Numbered from the stretch's first letter, positions 8,898 to 18,359 are shown. The stretch is 64,000 bases of DNA from Rufibacter tibetensis (GCF_001310085.1 NZ_CP012643.1:1-64000); one strand, 5' to 3'. A program made the numbers and translations. Notes: a model not told the origin generated them from the sequence alone.

Positions 8898-9701
8898 ATG
8901 AACAGACAAAATAAGAGCAGGATTGAATCCTTTGCCAAATCTGGTTATGTAGCCAAAGGCATGGTGTATATTCTTGTAGGGGTACTAACAGCTATGTTTG
9001 CTTTTGGGATTGGAGGCGAGAAAGCATCCAATACAGATGCGCTTTATCAAGTCAAAGAATTCCCAGGAGGGAGTCTGCTATTAGGTATTTTAGCGACAGG
9101 TTTAGCAGGCTATGCATTATGGCGATTAACACAAGCTATTAAAGACACAGAGAACAAAGGGACAGATGCAAAAGGCATAGGCAGAAGATTAGCTTATGCA
9201 TTTAGTGGTTTACTTTATGGGTCTTTGGCTTTCTTAGCTTTTAAAATTGGGCTGGGTAATGAAACCAGTTCTGGTGGTAGTGGATCAAGGGAGAAATCAG
9301 TTTTATCTGAGTTGTTGGATCATCAATACGGAAAATGGGTAGCCATTGCAATTGGGCTAATTACTATTGGGAATGGTTTAAACCAATTAAGAAAAGCAAT
9401 TACCAGTTCTTTTCTGAAAGATGTAAAAGGACTACCTAGGGACCGATTCAATTTCTTGAAAAAAGCAGGTCAAGCAGGATTTGCTGCCAGAGGAGTCGTT
9501 TTCTGTATCATCGGATTTTTATTTGTAAGAGCAGCGTGGAGACAGAACCCGCAAGGAGCTGAAGGTACTGAAGGGGCATTCACCTTTTTACAAACCTCCC
9601 CTTTCGGGAATGTATTGCTAGCCATCGTGGCCATTGGTTTGGTGGGGTATGGCATTTTCATGTTCGTGCAGGCTAAATACAGTGACATCTCTATAGACTA
9701 A
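8898..9701 (+). CDS. DUF1206 domain-containing membrane protein
   Basis: This 267-residue protein consists of three repeated two-helix units, about residues 8-75, 98-165 and 190-262. Each starts with an Ala/Gly-rich SGYVAKGMVY- or AGFAARGVVF-like motif and ends with G-x-x-x-x-G-hydrophobic segments, the signature of DUF1206. Six transmembrane helices are predicted by eye. The family is of unknown function, often found near stress or envelope genes. It lies alone downstream of the AT-rich region and is followed by a strong hairpin. Confidence 0.88.
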   Translation: MNRQNKSRIESFAKSGYVAKGMVYILVGVLTAMFAFGIGGEKASNTDALYQVKEFPGGSLLLGILATGLAGYALWRLTQAIKDTENKGTDAKGIGRRLAYAFSGLLYGSLAFLAFKIGLGNETSSGGSGSREKSVLSELLDHQYGKWVAIAIGLITIGNGLNQLRKAITSSFLKDVKGLPRDRFNFLKKAGQAGFAARGVVFCIIGFLFVRAAWRQNPQGAEGTEGAFTFLQTSPFGNVLLAIVAIGLVGYGIFMFVQAKYSDISID

Positions 9702-9728
9702 TTTTCTGTCACAAATGATCTCATTTAT

Positions 9729-9774
9729 AGAAGGCGGTGGCTTCATTCTCTAAAGGTTGAAGCCACCGCCTTCT
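9729..9774 (+). terminator. Intrinsic terminator after the DUF1206 gene
   Basis: A perfect 17-bp inverted repeat (9729-9745 with 9758-9774) around a 12-nt loop, followed by TGTTTCTTTT. It lies 27 nt after the stop codon. Confidence 0.8.
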
Positions 9775-9876
9775 GTTTCTTTTGCCTTTTCTGAAAACAA
9801 GCAGGAAATACCCTCTTCAATAGTGTTCCTTTACAGCTTTCTACATCAATTGCCAGATACTTCCTAACTTCCGGCC

Positions 9877-10806
9877 ATGCAAACCTTACCTTTTTATATT
9901 GTAGATGTCTTTGCCAACGCGCCTTATAAGGGCAACCAGTTGGCCGTGTTTCTGCAGGCCGAACACCTGACTATTGAGCAAATGCAGCAGATTGCCCAAG
10001 AAATAGGCTTCGCGGAATCTTCCTTCATTCTGAGGAATGAGCCTAGTGAAAAGGGCTATGACACCCGGTACTTCACCGTAGAATACGAAGTACCTTTTGC
10101 TGGCCACCCAACCTTAGGTACCGCTTATGTTATTCAACAATTTATTTTGCAGAAGCCTGTTTCTGAACTTAGCCTGCACCTGAAAGTGGGCCAAATTCCT
10201 GTCTCTTTCACCTATTCAGATAATAAACCTGATTTCCTGCTGATGCGGCAAATCACCCCTACTTTTGAAGAACCGCTACCTAAAAGTGAAATTGCTACCC
10301 TCATTGGTTTACCCGAAGAAAGCCTTCACTTAAGTTTCCCAGTACAGGAAGTATCTACGGGATTGCCTTTCTTAGTGATTCCGCTACAAAAGCTGGAAGA
10401 CATACAGAACGTTTATTTACAACCAGACAAGCTTCTCTCCTTTCTGCAGCATCATGGCTTGTACAAAACACAACGGCCCGATGGCCTGTCTGTGGCGCTT
10501 TACTTTTTCTGTCCGGAAACTTATTCTACTGACCATCAACTTAACGCCCGCATGCTGGCCTTGGAGAACGGGCAGGTGGTTGAGGATGCGGCAACAGGCA
10601 GCGCCAACGGTTGTTTACTGGCCTATTTACTAAAGCACAGATACCTTGGGAAGGATTCTTTGGACCTATTGGTAGAGCAGGGCTACGAGATCAAACGTGA
10701 TTCTACCATCAAATTACAAGGCCATGTCACTTCAGAAGATCAATACGAACTGTATGTAGGAGGCCAGGTACAACTAATTGCGAAAGGAGAATGGTATGTG
10801 CACTAA
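9877..10806 (+). CDS. PhzF family isomerase
   Basis: This 309-residue protein matches the PhzF/YddE fold throughout. The N-terminus has VDVFANAPYKGNQLAVF, the catalytic Glu lies in GFAESSFI (about residue 47), and the conserved EDAATGSANG loop is near residue 240. PhzF itself isomerises DHHA in phenazine synthesis. Most homologues, including this one with no other phenazine genes nearby, have unknown substrates, so only the family is assigned. The reading frame overlaps the beginning of the next gene. Confidence 0.9.
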   Translation: MQTLPFYIVDVFANAPYKGNQLAVFLQAEHLTIEQMQQIAQEIGFAESSFILRNEPSEKGYDTRYFTVEYEVPFAGHPTLGTAYVIQQFILQKPVSELSLHLKVGQIPVSFTYSDNKPDFLLMRQITPTFEEPLPKSEIATLIGLPEESLHLSFPVQEVSTGLPFLVIPLQKLEDIQNVYLQPDKLLSFLQHHGLYKTQRPDGLSVALYFFCPETYSTDHQLNARMLALENGQVVEDAATGSANGCLLAYLLKHRYLGKDSLDLLVEQGYEIKRDSTIKLQGHVTSEDQYELYVGGQVQLIAKGEWYVH

Positions 10807-12109
10807 CATCTCCTTAAAATCTATGATGATGAGAATACCCCTTCTCCTTTTGCTGAGCAGCCTTCCTCTTTTTGGGTGTTTTGCCCAAACCATGCCTAAA
10901 ACGGATTCAGTTTTTATCTTAAAACCTAGCCAGGTGTTTGATGGCAGAGACCTCCACCAAGATTGGGTAGTAGTAGTGCAGGGAGAGCGCATTACAGCCG
11001 CCGGGCCTGCCGCTTATGTGGTCACACCAGCTAACGCACGTACCATCACCCTTCCCGGGCAGACCCTATTACCGGGGTTGATTGAAGGCCACTCCCATTT
11101 GCTCCTGCACCCCTATAATGAGACCTCCTGGAACGATCAGGTGCTCAAAGAAGCCGATGCTCTGCGGGTAGCCCGCGCAACCGTACATGCCCGCAATACG
11201 CTACTTGCCGGCTTTACCACCGTTCGGGACCTTGGCTCTGAAGGCGCAGAATACGCCGATGTAGGGCTGAAGCAAGCCATTGATCAAGGCATCATTCCGG
11301 GTCCGCGGATGCTGGTAGCTGGAAAGGCATTGATTGCGACCGGTAGCTATGGGCCGAAAGGTTTTGACCCTGCCTTTGAAGTTCCGCAGGGAGCCGAAGC
11401 AGCCGACGGAGTGGACAACATCTCGCGGGTAGTTCGCGACCAGATAGGCAAAGGTGTAGACATTGTCAAAGTATACGCCGATTACCGCTGGGGCCCCAAT
11501 GGAGAAGCCATGCCTACCTTCACGTTAGCCGAGTTGAAACTGATCGTAGAGATTGCCTCCAGCAGTGGTCGGCCCGTGGTGGCCCATGCCAGCACCCCGG
11601 AAGGAATGCGCCGTGCGGCAGAGGCTGGGGTTGAAACCATTGAACACGGTGACGGGGGTACTCCTGAAGTGTTTAAGTTGATGGCCAAAAGAAGGGTGGC
11701 CCTCTGCCCAACTCTGGCAGCCGGTGATGCCATTTTGCAATACAACGGCTGGCGCAAAGGCCAGGACCCGGAACCTGTCCGCATCACCCAGAAACGAGAA
11801 AGCTTTAAAGCAGCCCTTTCCGCGAAGGTTCCCATTAGCGTTGGTGGTGACGTAGGCGTCTTCCCGCACGGCGACAATGCCCGTGAACTGGAGATGCTGG
11901 TCAACTACGGAATGCCTACAGTGGAAGTGCTTCGGGCCGCCACTTCAGGCAACGCCAGGCTATTCCACCTGGACAACCGCCTAGGCTCAGTAAAAGTGGG
12001 TTTGTTAGCAGATTTGATTTCTGTTTCAGGAGACCCTACCAAAGACATTGCCACCTTGAGGAATGTAAAAATGGTGATGAAAGGAGGACAGATTTTCCGG
12101 CAACCTTAG
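10796..12109 (+). CDS. Secreted metal-dependent amidohydrolase (imidazolonepropionase/prolidase-like)
   Basis: A hydrophobic signal segment (MMMRIPLLLLLSSLPLFGC) is followed by an amidohydrolase fold: LPGLIEGHSHLL with the HxH metal site, a Lys in VDIVKVYAD, HAS and EHGDG metal His residues, and GGDVG with the catalytic Asp. It closes with the NARLFHLDNRLGSVKVGLLADLI segment common to this superfamily. Likely substrates are dipeptides or cyclic amides, acting in the periplasm. A TTG at 10778 also opens the frame, but the ATG at 10796 has AGGAGA about 6 nt upstream and is preferred; 10823 is an alternative. The start overlaps the phzF-like gene by 11 nt. Confidence 0.87.
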   Translation: MCTNISLKSMMMRIPLLLLLSSLPLFGCFAQTMPKTDSVFILKPSQVFDGRDLHQDWVVVVQGERITAAGPAAYVVTPANARTITLPGQTLLPGLIEGHSHLLLHPYNETSWNDQVLKEADALRVARATVHARNTLLAGFTTVRDLGSEGAEYADVGLKQAIDQGIIPGPRMLVAGKALIATGSYGPKGFDPAFEVPQGAEAADGVDNISRVVRDQIGKGVDIVKVYADYRWGPNGEAMPTFTLAELKLIVEIASSSGRPVVAHASTPEGMRRAAEAGVETIEHGDGGTPEVFKLMAKRRVALCPTLAAGDAILQYNGWRKGQDPEPVRITQKRESFKAALSAKVPISVGGDVGVFPHGDNARELEMLVNYGMPTVEVLRAATSGNARLFHLDNRLGSVKVGLLADLISVSGDPTKDIATLRNVKMVMKGGQIFRQP

Positions 12110-12606
12110 TCAACAAAGTTTACCACCAAAACTCCCTTTCAGGCTTTTTTATTCTTAACCGAGCCAGAAAGGTAGCTTTGGTTTAAGGGAGAAAGAGCGT
12201 ACTACCAAAAGATAGATGCTTTCCGGTGGAGCTCACCAAATTCTTATCGGTATTGTAATCCTGTACTGGCCCATTCTACCTTTCCTCTCCATTCAATTAC
12301 CTCTCCCCTTTTTATGCCTCTATGTAACATAGAATGCCTCTGGATCAAGAATCCAATGAGCATTTACCTCTATGGCCTAGTAGTTCAAATTTAATGACGA
12401 TGAAGAGTATAGTTAATTCTGGAGATCAGCCATACATAGGTTTATTAAACATATTATCTCAACTGTAGACTACACAACTCAGAAACCGATTAGATGATAG
12501 TTTTCGAAATTATATTTTACTAAAGGACCTATAACCATAAACTTGGGGCACTGGTAAATTAGTTTTAGCAAGTGAATTTGCTCATCTTTGGGTACTACAT
12601 TTCAGC
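12110..12606. other. Intergenic region without recognised features
   Basis: About 500 nt between the amidohydrolase and the glycosyltransferase operon. No reading frame longer than about 25 codons with coding character, no RNA gene and no strong hairpin were seen. It should hold the promoter of the downstream operon, but no convincing promoter motif could be picked. Confidence 0.5.
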
Positions 12607-13305
12607 ATGCCTCAAATCTCCGTGATCATTCCTGCTTACAATGAAGAGCTTTCAATTGGGAAAGTGGTAGCTGGTATTTCCAGAGAGTTGGTGCAGGAGG
12701 TAATTGTAGTAGACAACAATTCCTCTGATGCCACCGGGCAAGTTGCGGCAACCGCAGGAGCAACGGTGTTAAAAGAGCTAAGACAGGGATATGGACAGGC
12801 TTGCCTTACCGGAATCGCCCATGCCATTAGGCAAACACCTCCCCCGGAAATCATCCTGTTCATGGACGGCGACTACTCTGATTATCCTGAAGAGATTCCC
12901 CTGCTGCTGGAACCCATTCTCCGCCAAAATTTTGACATGGTCATCGGATCACGAGCATTGGGCAGGCGCGAACCAGGTTCAATGACGGCACCACAGGTTT
13001 TCGGTAATTGGTTAGCCACTACCCTCCTGCAGGTGTTGTACAAGGCTCATTTCACTGATCTGGGACCTTTCCGGGCCATCCGCACCCAAGCGCTGCTGCA
13101 ACTAAACATGCAGGACCGCACCTATGGCTGGACCGTAGAGATGCAATTAAAGGCGGCTCAACAAAAGCTGCGTTATACCGAAGTGCCCGTTACTTACCGC
13201 AAGCGGATAGGGGTTTCTAAGATTTCAGGAACTGTAAAAGGGGTAGTATTAGCGGGCCATAAGATTCTGTGGACCATCGGGAAACTCTATTTCAAGAAAA
13301 GGTAG
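12607..13305 (+). CDS. Glycosyltransferase family 2, dolichyl/polyprenyl-phosphate sugar synthase-like
   Basis: This 232-residue protein starts ISVIIPAYNEE and has the GT-A nucleotide-binding motif VVDNNSSDAT (residues 36-45) and a DxD-type site MDGDYSDYPEEI (about residues 84-95). The segments GSRALGRREPG and TYGWTVEMQLKA are typical of DPM1-like GT2 enzymes, which move a hexose from a nucleotide sugar to polyprenyl phosphate. No membrane helices are seen, so it would be a peripheral cytoplasmic-face enzyme. It begins a three-gene operon; the next gene starts after 3 nt. The donor sugar is unknown. Confidence 0.87.
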   Translation: MPQISVIIPAYNEELSIGKVVAGISRELVQEVIVVDNNSSDATGQVAATAGATVLKELRQGYGQACLTGIAHAIRQTPPPEIILFMDGDYSDYPEEIPLLLEPILRQNFDMVIGSRALGRREPGSMTAPQVFGNWLATTLLQVLYKAHFTDLGPFRAIRTQALLQLNMQDRTYGWTVEMQLKAAQQKLRYTEVPVTYRKRIGVSKISGTVKGVVLAGHKILWTIGKLYFKKR

Positions 13306-13308
13306 TAC

Positions 13309-14772
13309 ATGAAGGGGCTGGAGATCACAATGCTGGTGCTATACGGGGCTTGTTTGGTGTTCCTGTTTTTCTACAGTTTGGCTCAACTTCACCTCACCGT
13401 CCTTTATAGGCGTTTTCGGAAAAAGACAGCAGAAACTCCTTCCCCTCCTCTTCACTGGCCCAAGATAACCGTCCAACTCCCCCTTTACAATGAACTCTAC
13501 GTAGCGGAACGTCTCTTGCAGGCTGTAGCTGCATTAGATTACCCGCCCGGTTTGCTTCAAATTCTGGTGCTGGATGACTCAACTGATGAGACAGTCTCAT
13601 TGGTAGCCAAACAGGTTCAGATTCTACAAAGCCGGGGAGTCACTATAGAGCACATTCGCCGAATAGAACGAACTGGGTACAAAGCTGGGGCTTTACAGCA
13701 CGCTATGCCGCTTTCTACCGGTGACTTCATAGTTATTTTTGACGCAGATTTCGTTCCAGAGCCTAATTTTTTAAAAAAAGCCCTTCCATACTTTACCTCA
13801 AATAGAATTGGGGTAGTGCAAACCCGTTGGGGCCATTTAAACCGAACCTATTCTATTTTAACCCAGCTTCAGGCTTTTGGCTTGGATGCGCATTTTACGG
13901 TTGAGCAAGGCGGCCGGAACGGAGGAAACCACTTCATCAACTTCAATGGCACCGCAGGCATCTGGCGCAAGGAAACTATTCTGGACGCGGGCGGGTGGCA
14001 ACCCGATACGCTTACTGAGGATCTGGACCTGAGTTATAGGGCACAATTGCGGGGCTGGGAGTTCAAGTACGTGGAGGAAATAGCGGTGCCAGCCGAATTA
14101 CCCGTTACCATGTCCGCCCTCCGTTCACAGCAGTACAGGTGGACCAAAGGGGCTGCTGAAACTGCCAGAAAACATCTCCTGCGGGTACTTAAGTCAAATA
14201 AGTCAGTTACCACCAAATGGCTGGCCTTCTTTCACCTGCTTAATAGTAGCGTTTTTGTGGCGGTTTTGCTGGCGGCAATCCTGAGTGTACCGGTAATGCT
14301 GGTGCAACCTAAATACCCCGAAGTAACTCACCTGTTTGCCCTATCCTCCGTCTTCAAAATCAGCTTTCTTATCTTAGCCTTCTTCTACTGGACATCTGAA
14401 CGGCAGTTGTACTCCAATAAGCTCTCTCCCTGGTCTTTTTCCCTTCGGTTCTCCCTGTTCCTGGTCATGTCATTGGGACTATCATTGCATAATGCTCTGG
14501 CCGTAATTGAAGGCTTTATGGGTAGAAAAACACCGTTCATCCGCACACCTAAGTTTAACCTCTCGGCACAAAAAGAGAACTGGCGCCAAAATAAATATAC
14601 CCTGCCTCAGGTTCCGCCACTTACGTGGGTAGAGGGATTGCTTTGCCTGTATTTCCTGGGTGGTGTGGTACTGGCATTTGTCCAGCAGGATTTCGGATTT
14701 CTGCCCTATCACCTGATGCTTCTTTTGGGGTTCGGGTTGGTGTTCGGGTACACGTTGCGTCATAGCAAATGA
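13309..14772 (+). CDS. Cellulose-synthase-like processive glycosyltransferase family 2
   Basis: A 487-residue protein with one N-terminal membrane helix (about residues 5-28), a cytosolic GT-A domain and about four C-terminal helices (from about residue 310). Catalytic features of the BcsA/CslA group are all present: LDDSTDE, DADF, TEDLDLSYR and the QQYRW motif (QxxRW) that binds the growing chain. This suggests a beta-glycan polymerase (glucan or mannan type) coupled to membrane export. No BcsB, BcsZ or PilZ partner is seen. The stop overlaps the next start by 4 nt (ATGA). Confidence 0.88.
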   Translation: MKGLEITMLVLYGACLVFLFFYSLAQLHLTVLYRRFRKKTAETPSPPLHWPKITVQLPLYNELYVAERLLQAVAALDYPPGLLQILVLDDSTDETVSLVAKQVQILQSRGVTIEHIRRIERTGYKAGALQHAMPLSTGDFIVIFDADFVPEPNFLKKALPYFTSNRIGVVQTRWGHLNRTYSILTQLQAFGLDAHFTVEQGGRNGGNHFINFNGTAGIWRKETILDAGGWQPDTLTEDLDLSYRAQLRGWEFKYVEEIAVPAELPVTMSALRSQQYRWTKGAAETARKHLLRVLKSNKSVTTKWLAFFHLLNSSVFVAVLLAAILSVPVMLVQPKYPEVTHLFALSSVFKISFLILAFFYWTSERQLYSNKLSPWSFSLRFSLFLVMSLGLSLHNALAVIEGFMGRKTPFIRTPKFNLSAQKENWRQNKYTLPQVPPLTWVEGLLCLYFLGGVVLAFVQQDFGFLPYHLMLLLGFGLVFGYTLRHSK

Positions 14773-16124
14773 AAGGGGGTTCAATAGCTACTTTTGAGAC
14801 ACAGAGAGGACTGCTCTTGTTTTCCATTGTAGTCTCCTTTATAGTGATCTATTTTCTGGGGTACATGACCCAACGGACTGAGTTTGAGCAATTGCTTCTG
14901 TGGTTTGGAGCTGCATTTATAGCTTATTTTCTGCAAATAAGGTCCAAACTGTCCCTTTCACACGGGCTGCTTTTAGGTCTTGTGCTACGTCTTATCTTAC
15001 TCTTTGCCTTTCCTGCTCTTTCAAATGATTATTTCCGATTTTTTTGGGACGGGCATCTCTTGCAGAATGGATTAAATCCTTTTCTCACGCTTCCGAGCCA
15101 ATGGATGCAGAATGGGAATGCCCTGCCAGCCGGACTTACCCCAGAGTTGTACCAATCCCTCAACTCGGCCAACTATTACTCGGTGTATCCGCCTGTTTGC
15201 CAATTTGTTTTTTGGGTAAGCACCCTAATTAAAGACAACATCCTAGCCAGTGTGGTCCTGATGCGGCTTTGCCTTTTGCTGGCGGAAGTTGGTACGCTGT
15301 GGCTTTTACCAAAAGTTCTGCAGAAACTACACTTGCCTCCCAGGCAAGCCTTATGGTATGCCCTAAACCCCGCCATCATTCTGGAACTTACCGGAAATCT
15401 CCATTTTGAGGCGTTCATGATTTTTTTTCTGGTCTGCGCCCTGTACTTTTTCTCTCATGGAAAATGGAGGTTTGCGGCTGTTTTAATAGGGCTTTCTGTG
15501 GCTAGTAAGTTGTTGCCGCTGCTGTTGCTTCCGCTGCTCCCCAGATATTTAGGCTGGCGGAAAGCTGTGGGCGCAGGGTTGATTGTTGCAGGTACGCTTC
15601 TGCTCCTGTTTCTTCCTTTCTTGAGTGCAGCTTTTGTAGCTCATTTTGGCTCAAGCCTAAACCTGTACTTTCAAAAGTTTGAGTTTAATGCCAGTTTCTA
15701 CTACCTGCTGCGTGAAATAGGTTTCTGGCTTGTGGGTTTTAACGTGATCTCTTACGTAGGACCAGGTCTCTCCCTGCTCACTATTCTCTTCGCCTTTTGG
15801 GTTGGCTTCTATCAAAAGCAAGAGCAGAAAGGTATTACCTGGCTTGCAACTTCTTCTCTTACACTTCTGACAGTGTACCTATGCTTCTCTACCACGGTAC
15901 ACCCCTGGTACATAAGTACCTTGGTAGCGCTAGCGTCCTGCACCCGCTTCAGGTACCCGATGGTATGGTCTGCAATGGCAGTTTTGTCTTATGCAACTTA
16001 TCTATCCCCCACGTACCAGGAGAACCTTTGGTTAGTCGCCATTGAATACCTGGTAGTGTTTGGTGTTTTAGGGCTGGAATTAAAAAAAGGCCAAGAAAAC
16101 AGAAAACTGGTTTCCACTCCATGA
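14769..16124 (+). CDS. GT-C type polyprenyl-phosphate-sugar-dependent glycosyltransferase
   Basis: A 451-residue integral membrane protein with about ten to twelve hydrophobic segments. The first periplasmic loop has NDYFRFFWDGHLLQNGLNPF, the D-Y-x-R-F-x-W-D-G-x-G-x-N-P pattern of GT87/MptB-like mannosyltransferases, and a late loop has the typical HPWY motif. Such enzymes use polyprenyl-phosphate mannose or another hexose as donor on the outer side of the membrane. The first gene of the operon would make such a donor, which supports the assignment. The start overlaps the previous stop by 4 nt. A bidirectional terminator follows. Confidence 0.8.
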   Translation: MKGGSIATFETQRGLLLFSIVVSFIVIYFLGYMTQRTEFEQLLLWFGAAFIAYFLQIRSKLSLSHGLLLGLVLRLILLFAFPALSNDYFRFFWDGHLLQNGLNPFLTLPSQWMQNGNALPAGLTPELYQSLNSANYYSVYPPVCQFVFWVSTLIKDNILASVVLMRLCLLLAEVGTLWLLPKVLQKLHLPPRQALWYALNPAIILELTGNLHFEAFMIFFLVCALYFFSHGKWRFAAVLIGLSVASKLLPLLLLPLLPRYLGWRKAVGAGLIVAGTLLLLFLPFLSAAFVAHFGSSLNLYFQKFEFNASFYYLLREIGFWLVGFNVISYVGPGLSLLTILFAFWVGFYQKQEQKGITWLATSSLTLLTVYLCFSTTVHPWYISTLVALASCTRFRYPMVWSAMAVLSYATYLSPTYQENLWLVAIEYLVVFGVLGLELKKGQENRKLVSTP

Positions 16125-16141
16125 AAACCTCAGTCCCATAA

Positions 16142-16192
16142 ACCTAAAACGAAAGTGTCTCCCTTGGTAAGAGAGACACTTTCGTTTTAGGT
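16142..16192. terminator. Bidirectional terminator between convergent genes
   Basis: A perfect 20-bp inverted repeat (16142-16161 with 16173-16192). The stem ends in A and T runs on both sides, so it can stop the glycan operon from the left and the DUF2461 gene from the right. Confidence 0.85.
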
Positions 16193-16221
16193 GATTTTCT
16201 GAAAATAAGCTTTAAACCAAC

Positions 16222-16911
16222 CTAAACTTCCATTCCTTTCAACTCCTTCATAGGCCGAAGGAAGAAATCATTTAGGGGTTTCACGGCTTTCATTGCTGCC
16301 AGACACTCGTCATACAGCCTTTCGCTGGTGACTACTTCATCGGTGAGCATGTAGGTGGTGTTCCAGCTTTTATGGCGGAGCAAGTCTATGGCTGGGTTTT
16401 CGCTGTCGTATCCTTTTGGGGTAGTTTTTGTTTTTTCACCCGCCAAACCTGAGTAGTACTTCTTAAAAGACGGGGCATTCAGCAGGGCTTTCAGCTCATC
16501 ATAATTGTAGTCAATTTCCTGCCGGATGGCTTTCAGTTCAGGGGCTGGAGGCATCCAGACGCCACCAGCCAGGAAAGATCCATCGTTTGGACTGATGTGC
16601 AGATAAAACCCAGGGTTGATGGTTTTGCGGCCGCCCTCGGCCATGTACGCGCAGATGTGGTTTTTATACGGGCGCTTGTCATTAGAGAAACGCAAATCGC
16701 GGTAAATCCGGAACATCAGGGCTTTAGCCTCCTGTCCTTCAAGTGCTGGTTCAAAGTCTGATGCTCCTTGCAGAAGGGTTTTCAGGAAAGAAATGAAATC
16801 CTGACGGGCCGCCTCATACCGGCTTCGGTTTATTTCAAACCACTCACGTTGGTTATTCAGCTGAAGGTCCCTAATAAAATCCAGGGTAGATTGATCTAAA
16901 TATTTTTTCAT
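16222..16911 (-). CDS. DUF2461 (TIGR02453) family protein
   Basis: A protein of about 229 residues from the ATG at 16911, which begins MKKYLDQ and gives the usual DUF2461 N-terminus FIRDLQLNNQREWF. The frame could open 42 nt further upstream, but that extension is not family-like. Conserved segments include FRIYRDLRFSNDKRPYK, the GFYLHISP strand and the GGVWMP loop. The family is widespread in Bacteroidota and other phyla with no known function. It reads toward the glycan operon and shares the terminator at 16142. Confidence 0.9.
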   Translation of the reverse strand: MKKYLDQSTLDFIRDLQLNNQREWFEINRSRYEAARQDFISFLKTLLQGASDFEPALEGQEAKALMFRIYRDLRFSNDKRPYKNHICAYMAEGGRKTINPGFYLHISPNDGSFLAGGVWMPPAPELKAIRQEIDYNYDELKALLNAPSFKKYYSGLAGEKTKTTPKGYDSENPAIDLLRHKSWNTTYMLTDEVVTSERLYDECLAAMKAVKPLNDFFLRPMKELKGMEV

Positions 16912-17058
16912 GGAGTCTCTTGAGTGTGGCTTAGGGCCATGTGCTGTGAACAAGGGAGAACAAAGGTAAGTTCTGCTAGTTTCACCGCTTTAAGGTAGGC
17001 CCAGGGAAAACGGAATTACAGATGATAGCCGTTTTCCTGAAAACAAGCCTAAAGCTTT

Positions 17059-17745
17059 TTACTTGATCAAGGCTTTGTACACCTGAATAAGCCTTTGTTG
17101 CGGAGAACCCATAAAGTACAGCAACATGACTAGCCCGTAAGCAAACTGTAAACGTACGTTCCCGTTCTGTTCGTATTTGCGTGACGAAACCAAAACCTCT
17201 TTAGGTACTATCCGGAACTTGGCTCTCTTGGCAAGCCGCCTGATGAGGTCATATTCCTCCATGACCACCAGCTGTTCATCATAGCCTCCCTCTTTCAGGA
17301 ACAGGTCGCGGGTTACAAACAGCGTCTGGCCTCCGCCTCTGAATAATAGGCCCGGAAAACGGGTGCAATAAGAATTCAAAAGCAGAAATCTACTGGATGT
17401 CTTAAAGCGGCTCCTAAAGCAGCCGCAACGTTTCCCTTGCGCAACAGCTTTTACTACTTCAGCATCAAAGCCCTGGGGAGGCCATGAATCGGCATGGATG
17501 AAGTGCAGGATTTCTCCTTTTGCTGCCCTTGCGCCAGCATTCATTTGCCTGGCCCGGCTTGCCTGAGGGCATTTCACTACGGATGCCCCGGCTGCTTCGG
17601 CGGTACTTACCGTTTTGTCCTGACTTCCGCCATCGGCTACAATGATTTCCTCCAGAAAACCAGCAGATGCTTCAAACAGATGCTGTACCAGGGAGCCAAT
17701 CAGTCCTTCTTCCTGGAGGGTAGGAATGATGACACTTATTTTCAT
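17059..17745 (-). CDS. TIGR04283 family arsenosugar-associated glycosyltransferase (GT2)
   Basis: A GT2 protein of about 228 residues from the ATG at 17745 (MKISVIIPTLQEEG). It has the VADGGSQDKTV nucleotide-binding motif, FIHADSWPP as the DxD-like site, and VVMEEYDLIRRL near the end, all matching the TIGR04283 'rSAM/selenodomain-associated transferase 2' group. It is the last gene of the arsS operon, and its start overlaps the previous stop by 4 nt (ATGA on the minus strand). It presumably helps transfer or process the sugar moiety of an arsenosugar; the exact reaction is not known. Confidence 0.88.
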   Translation of the reverse strand: MKISVIIPTLQEEGLIGSLVQHLFEASAGFLEEIIVADGGSQDKTVSTAEAAGASVVKCPQASRARQMNAGARAAKGEILHFIHADSWPPQGFDAEVVKAVAQGKRCGCFRSRFKTSSRFLLLNSYCTRFPGLLFRGGGQTLFVTRDLFLKEGGYDEQLVVMEEYDLIRRLAKRAKFRIVPKEVLVSSRKYEQNGNVRLQFAYGLVMLLYFMGSPQQRLIQVYKALIK

Positions 17746-18359
17746 TTGGTTTGTGCTGATGCTTGCAGTTGAGGCCAATGCACCAGGTCTGCTTCCTCAT
17801 CTACATCAGCTAGTTGAGGTAGTAGAGAAACAGCCAGGTTCAATTGTTGAGCGGCGGCGAGGGTGGAAGTCAACACTTTGTCTGTACTCCAGGGAATGTT
17901 GGCAAAAAGCTCAGGCACCAGAAAGTTAATGCCTAAAAGGTAATACCCTCCATCTTGTGCCGGCCCTATGACCACATCAGAGGTTTCTAATTTTAGAAAA
18001 GCTTCTTCTATGAGCTGGCTTGAAATTCCCGGGCAATCACTTCCTATAATGATGATCGGGGAAAACCCTTCCACCAATCCTTGCGCAAAAGTTTCGTGCA
18101 TGCGGTGGCCCAGTTCATTTTTGGTTGATTGTAACCGCTTTTCAAAATTACCCTGTGACCACAGGTCTACTTCTGAAACTTCATCGGCATAACACACCCA
18201 TTTCACCGCTTCTACTGGTACAATGGCATTGTGGGTTATTTGAAGCAGTTGCTCATACACCTGCAGGGCTCTTTCATTTCCAATGGTGCTGGCTAAGCGG
18301 GTTTTCACCTTACCCAATTTGGGAGCGCGTACAAAAACAAGCAGTAGTCGTTTATTCAT
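17742..18359 (-). CDS. TIGR04282 family arsenosugar-associated transferase (DUF2064)
   Basis: A 205-residue nucleotidyl/glycosyl-transferase-like protein. The N-terminus LLVFVRAPKLGKVKTRLA is the DUF2064 hallmark, followed by IIIIGSDCPGIS (acidic metal site) and IGPAQDGGYYLLG. It corresponds to 'rSAM/selenodomain-associated transferase 1'. It overlaps the rhodanese gene upstream by 8 nt and the GT2 downstream by 4 nt, so the genes are tightly coupled. The likely role is activation of a sugar or alkyl group in arsenosugar synthesis, by family association. Confidence 0.9.
   Translation of the reverse strand: MNKRLLLVFVRAPKLGKVKTRLASTIGNERALQVYEQLLQITHNAIVPVEAVKWVCYADEVSEVDLWSQGNFEKRLQSTKNELGHRMHETFAQGLVEGFSPIIIIGSDCPGISSQLIEEAFLKLETSDVVIGPAQDGGYYLLGINFLVPELFANIPWSTDKVLTSTLAAAQQLNLAVSLLPQLADVDEEADLVHWPQLQASAQTK

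Noticed and set aside
9877-10806. Phenazine biosynthesis locus
   Set aside because: Only a PhzF-like gene is present, with no other phz genes; the PhzF family is widespread with other roles.
11482-11904. 140-codon minus-strand frame inside the amidohydrolase
   Set aside because: Entirely antisense to a well-supported gene and without family resemblance.
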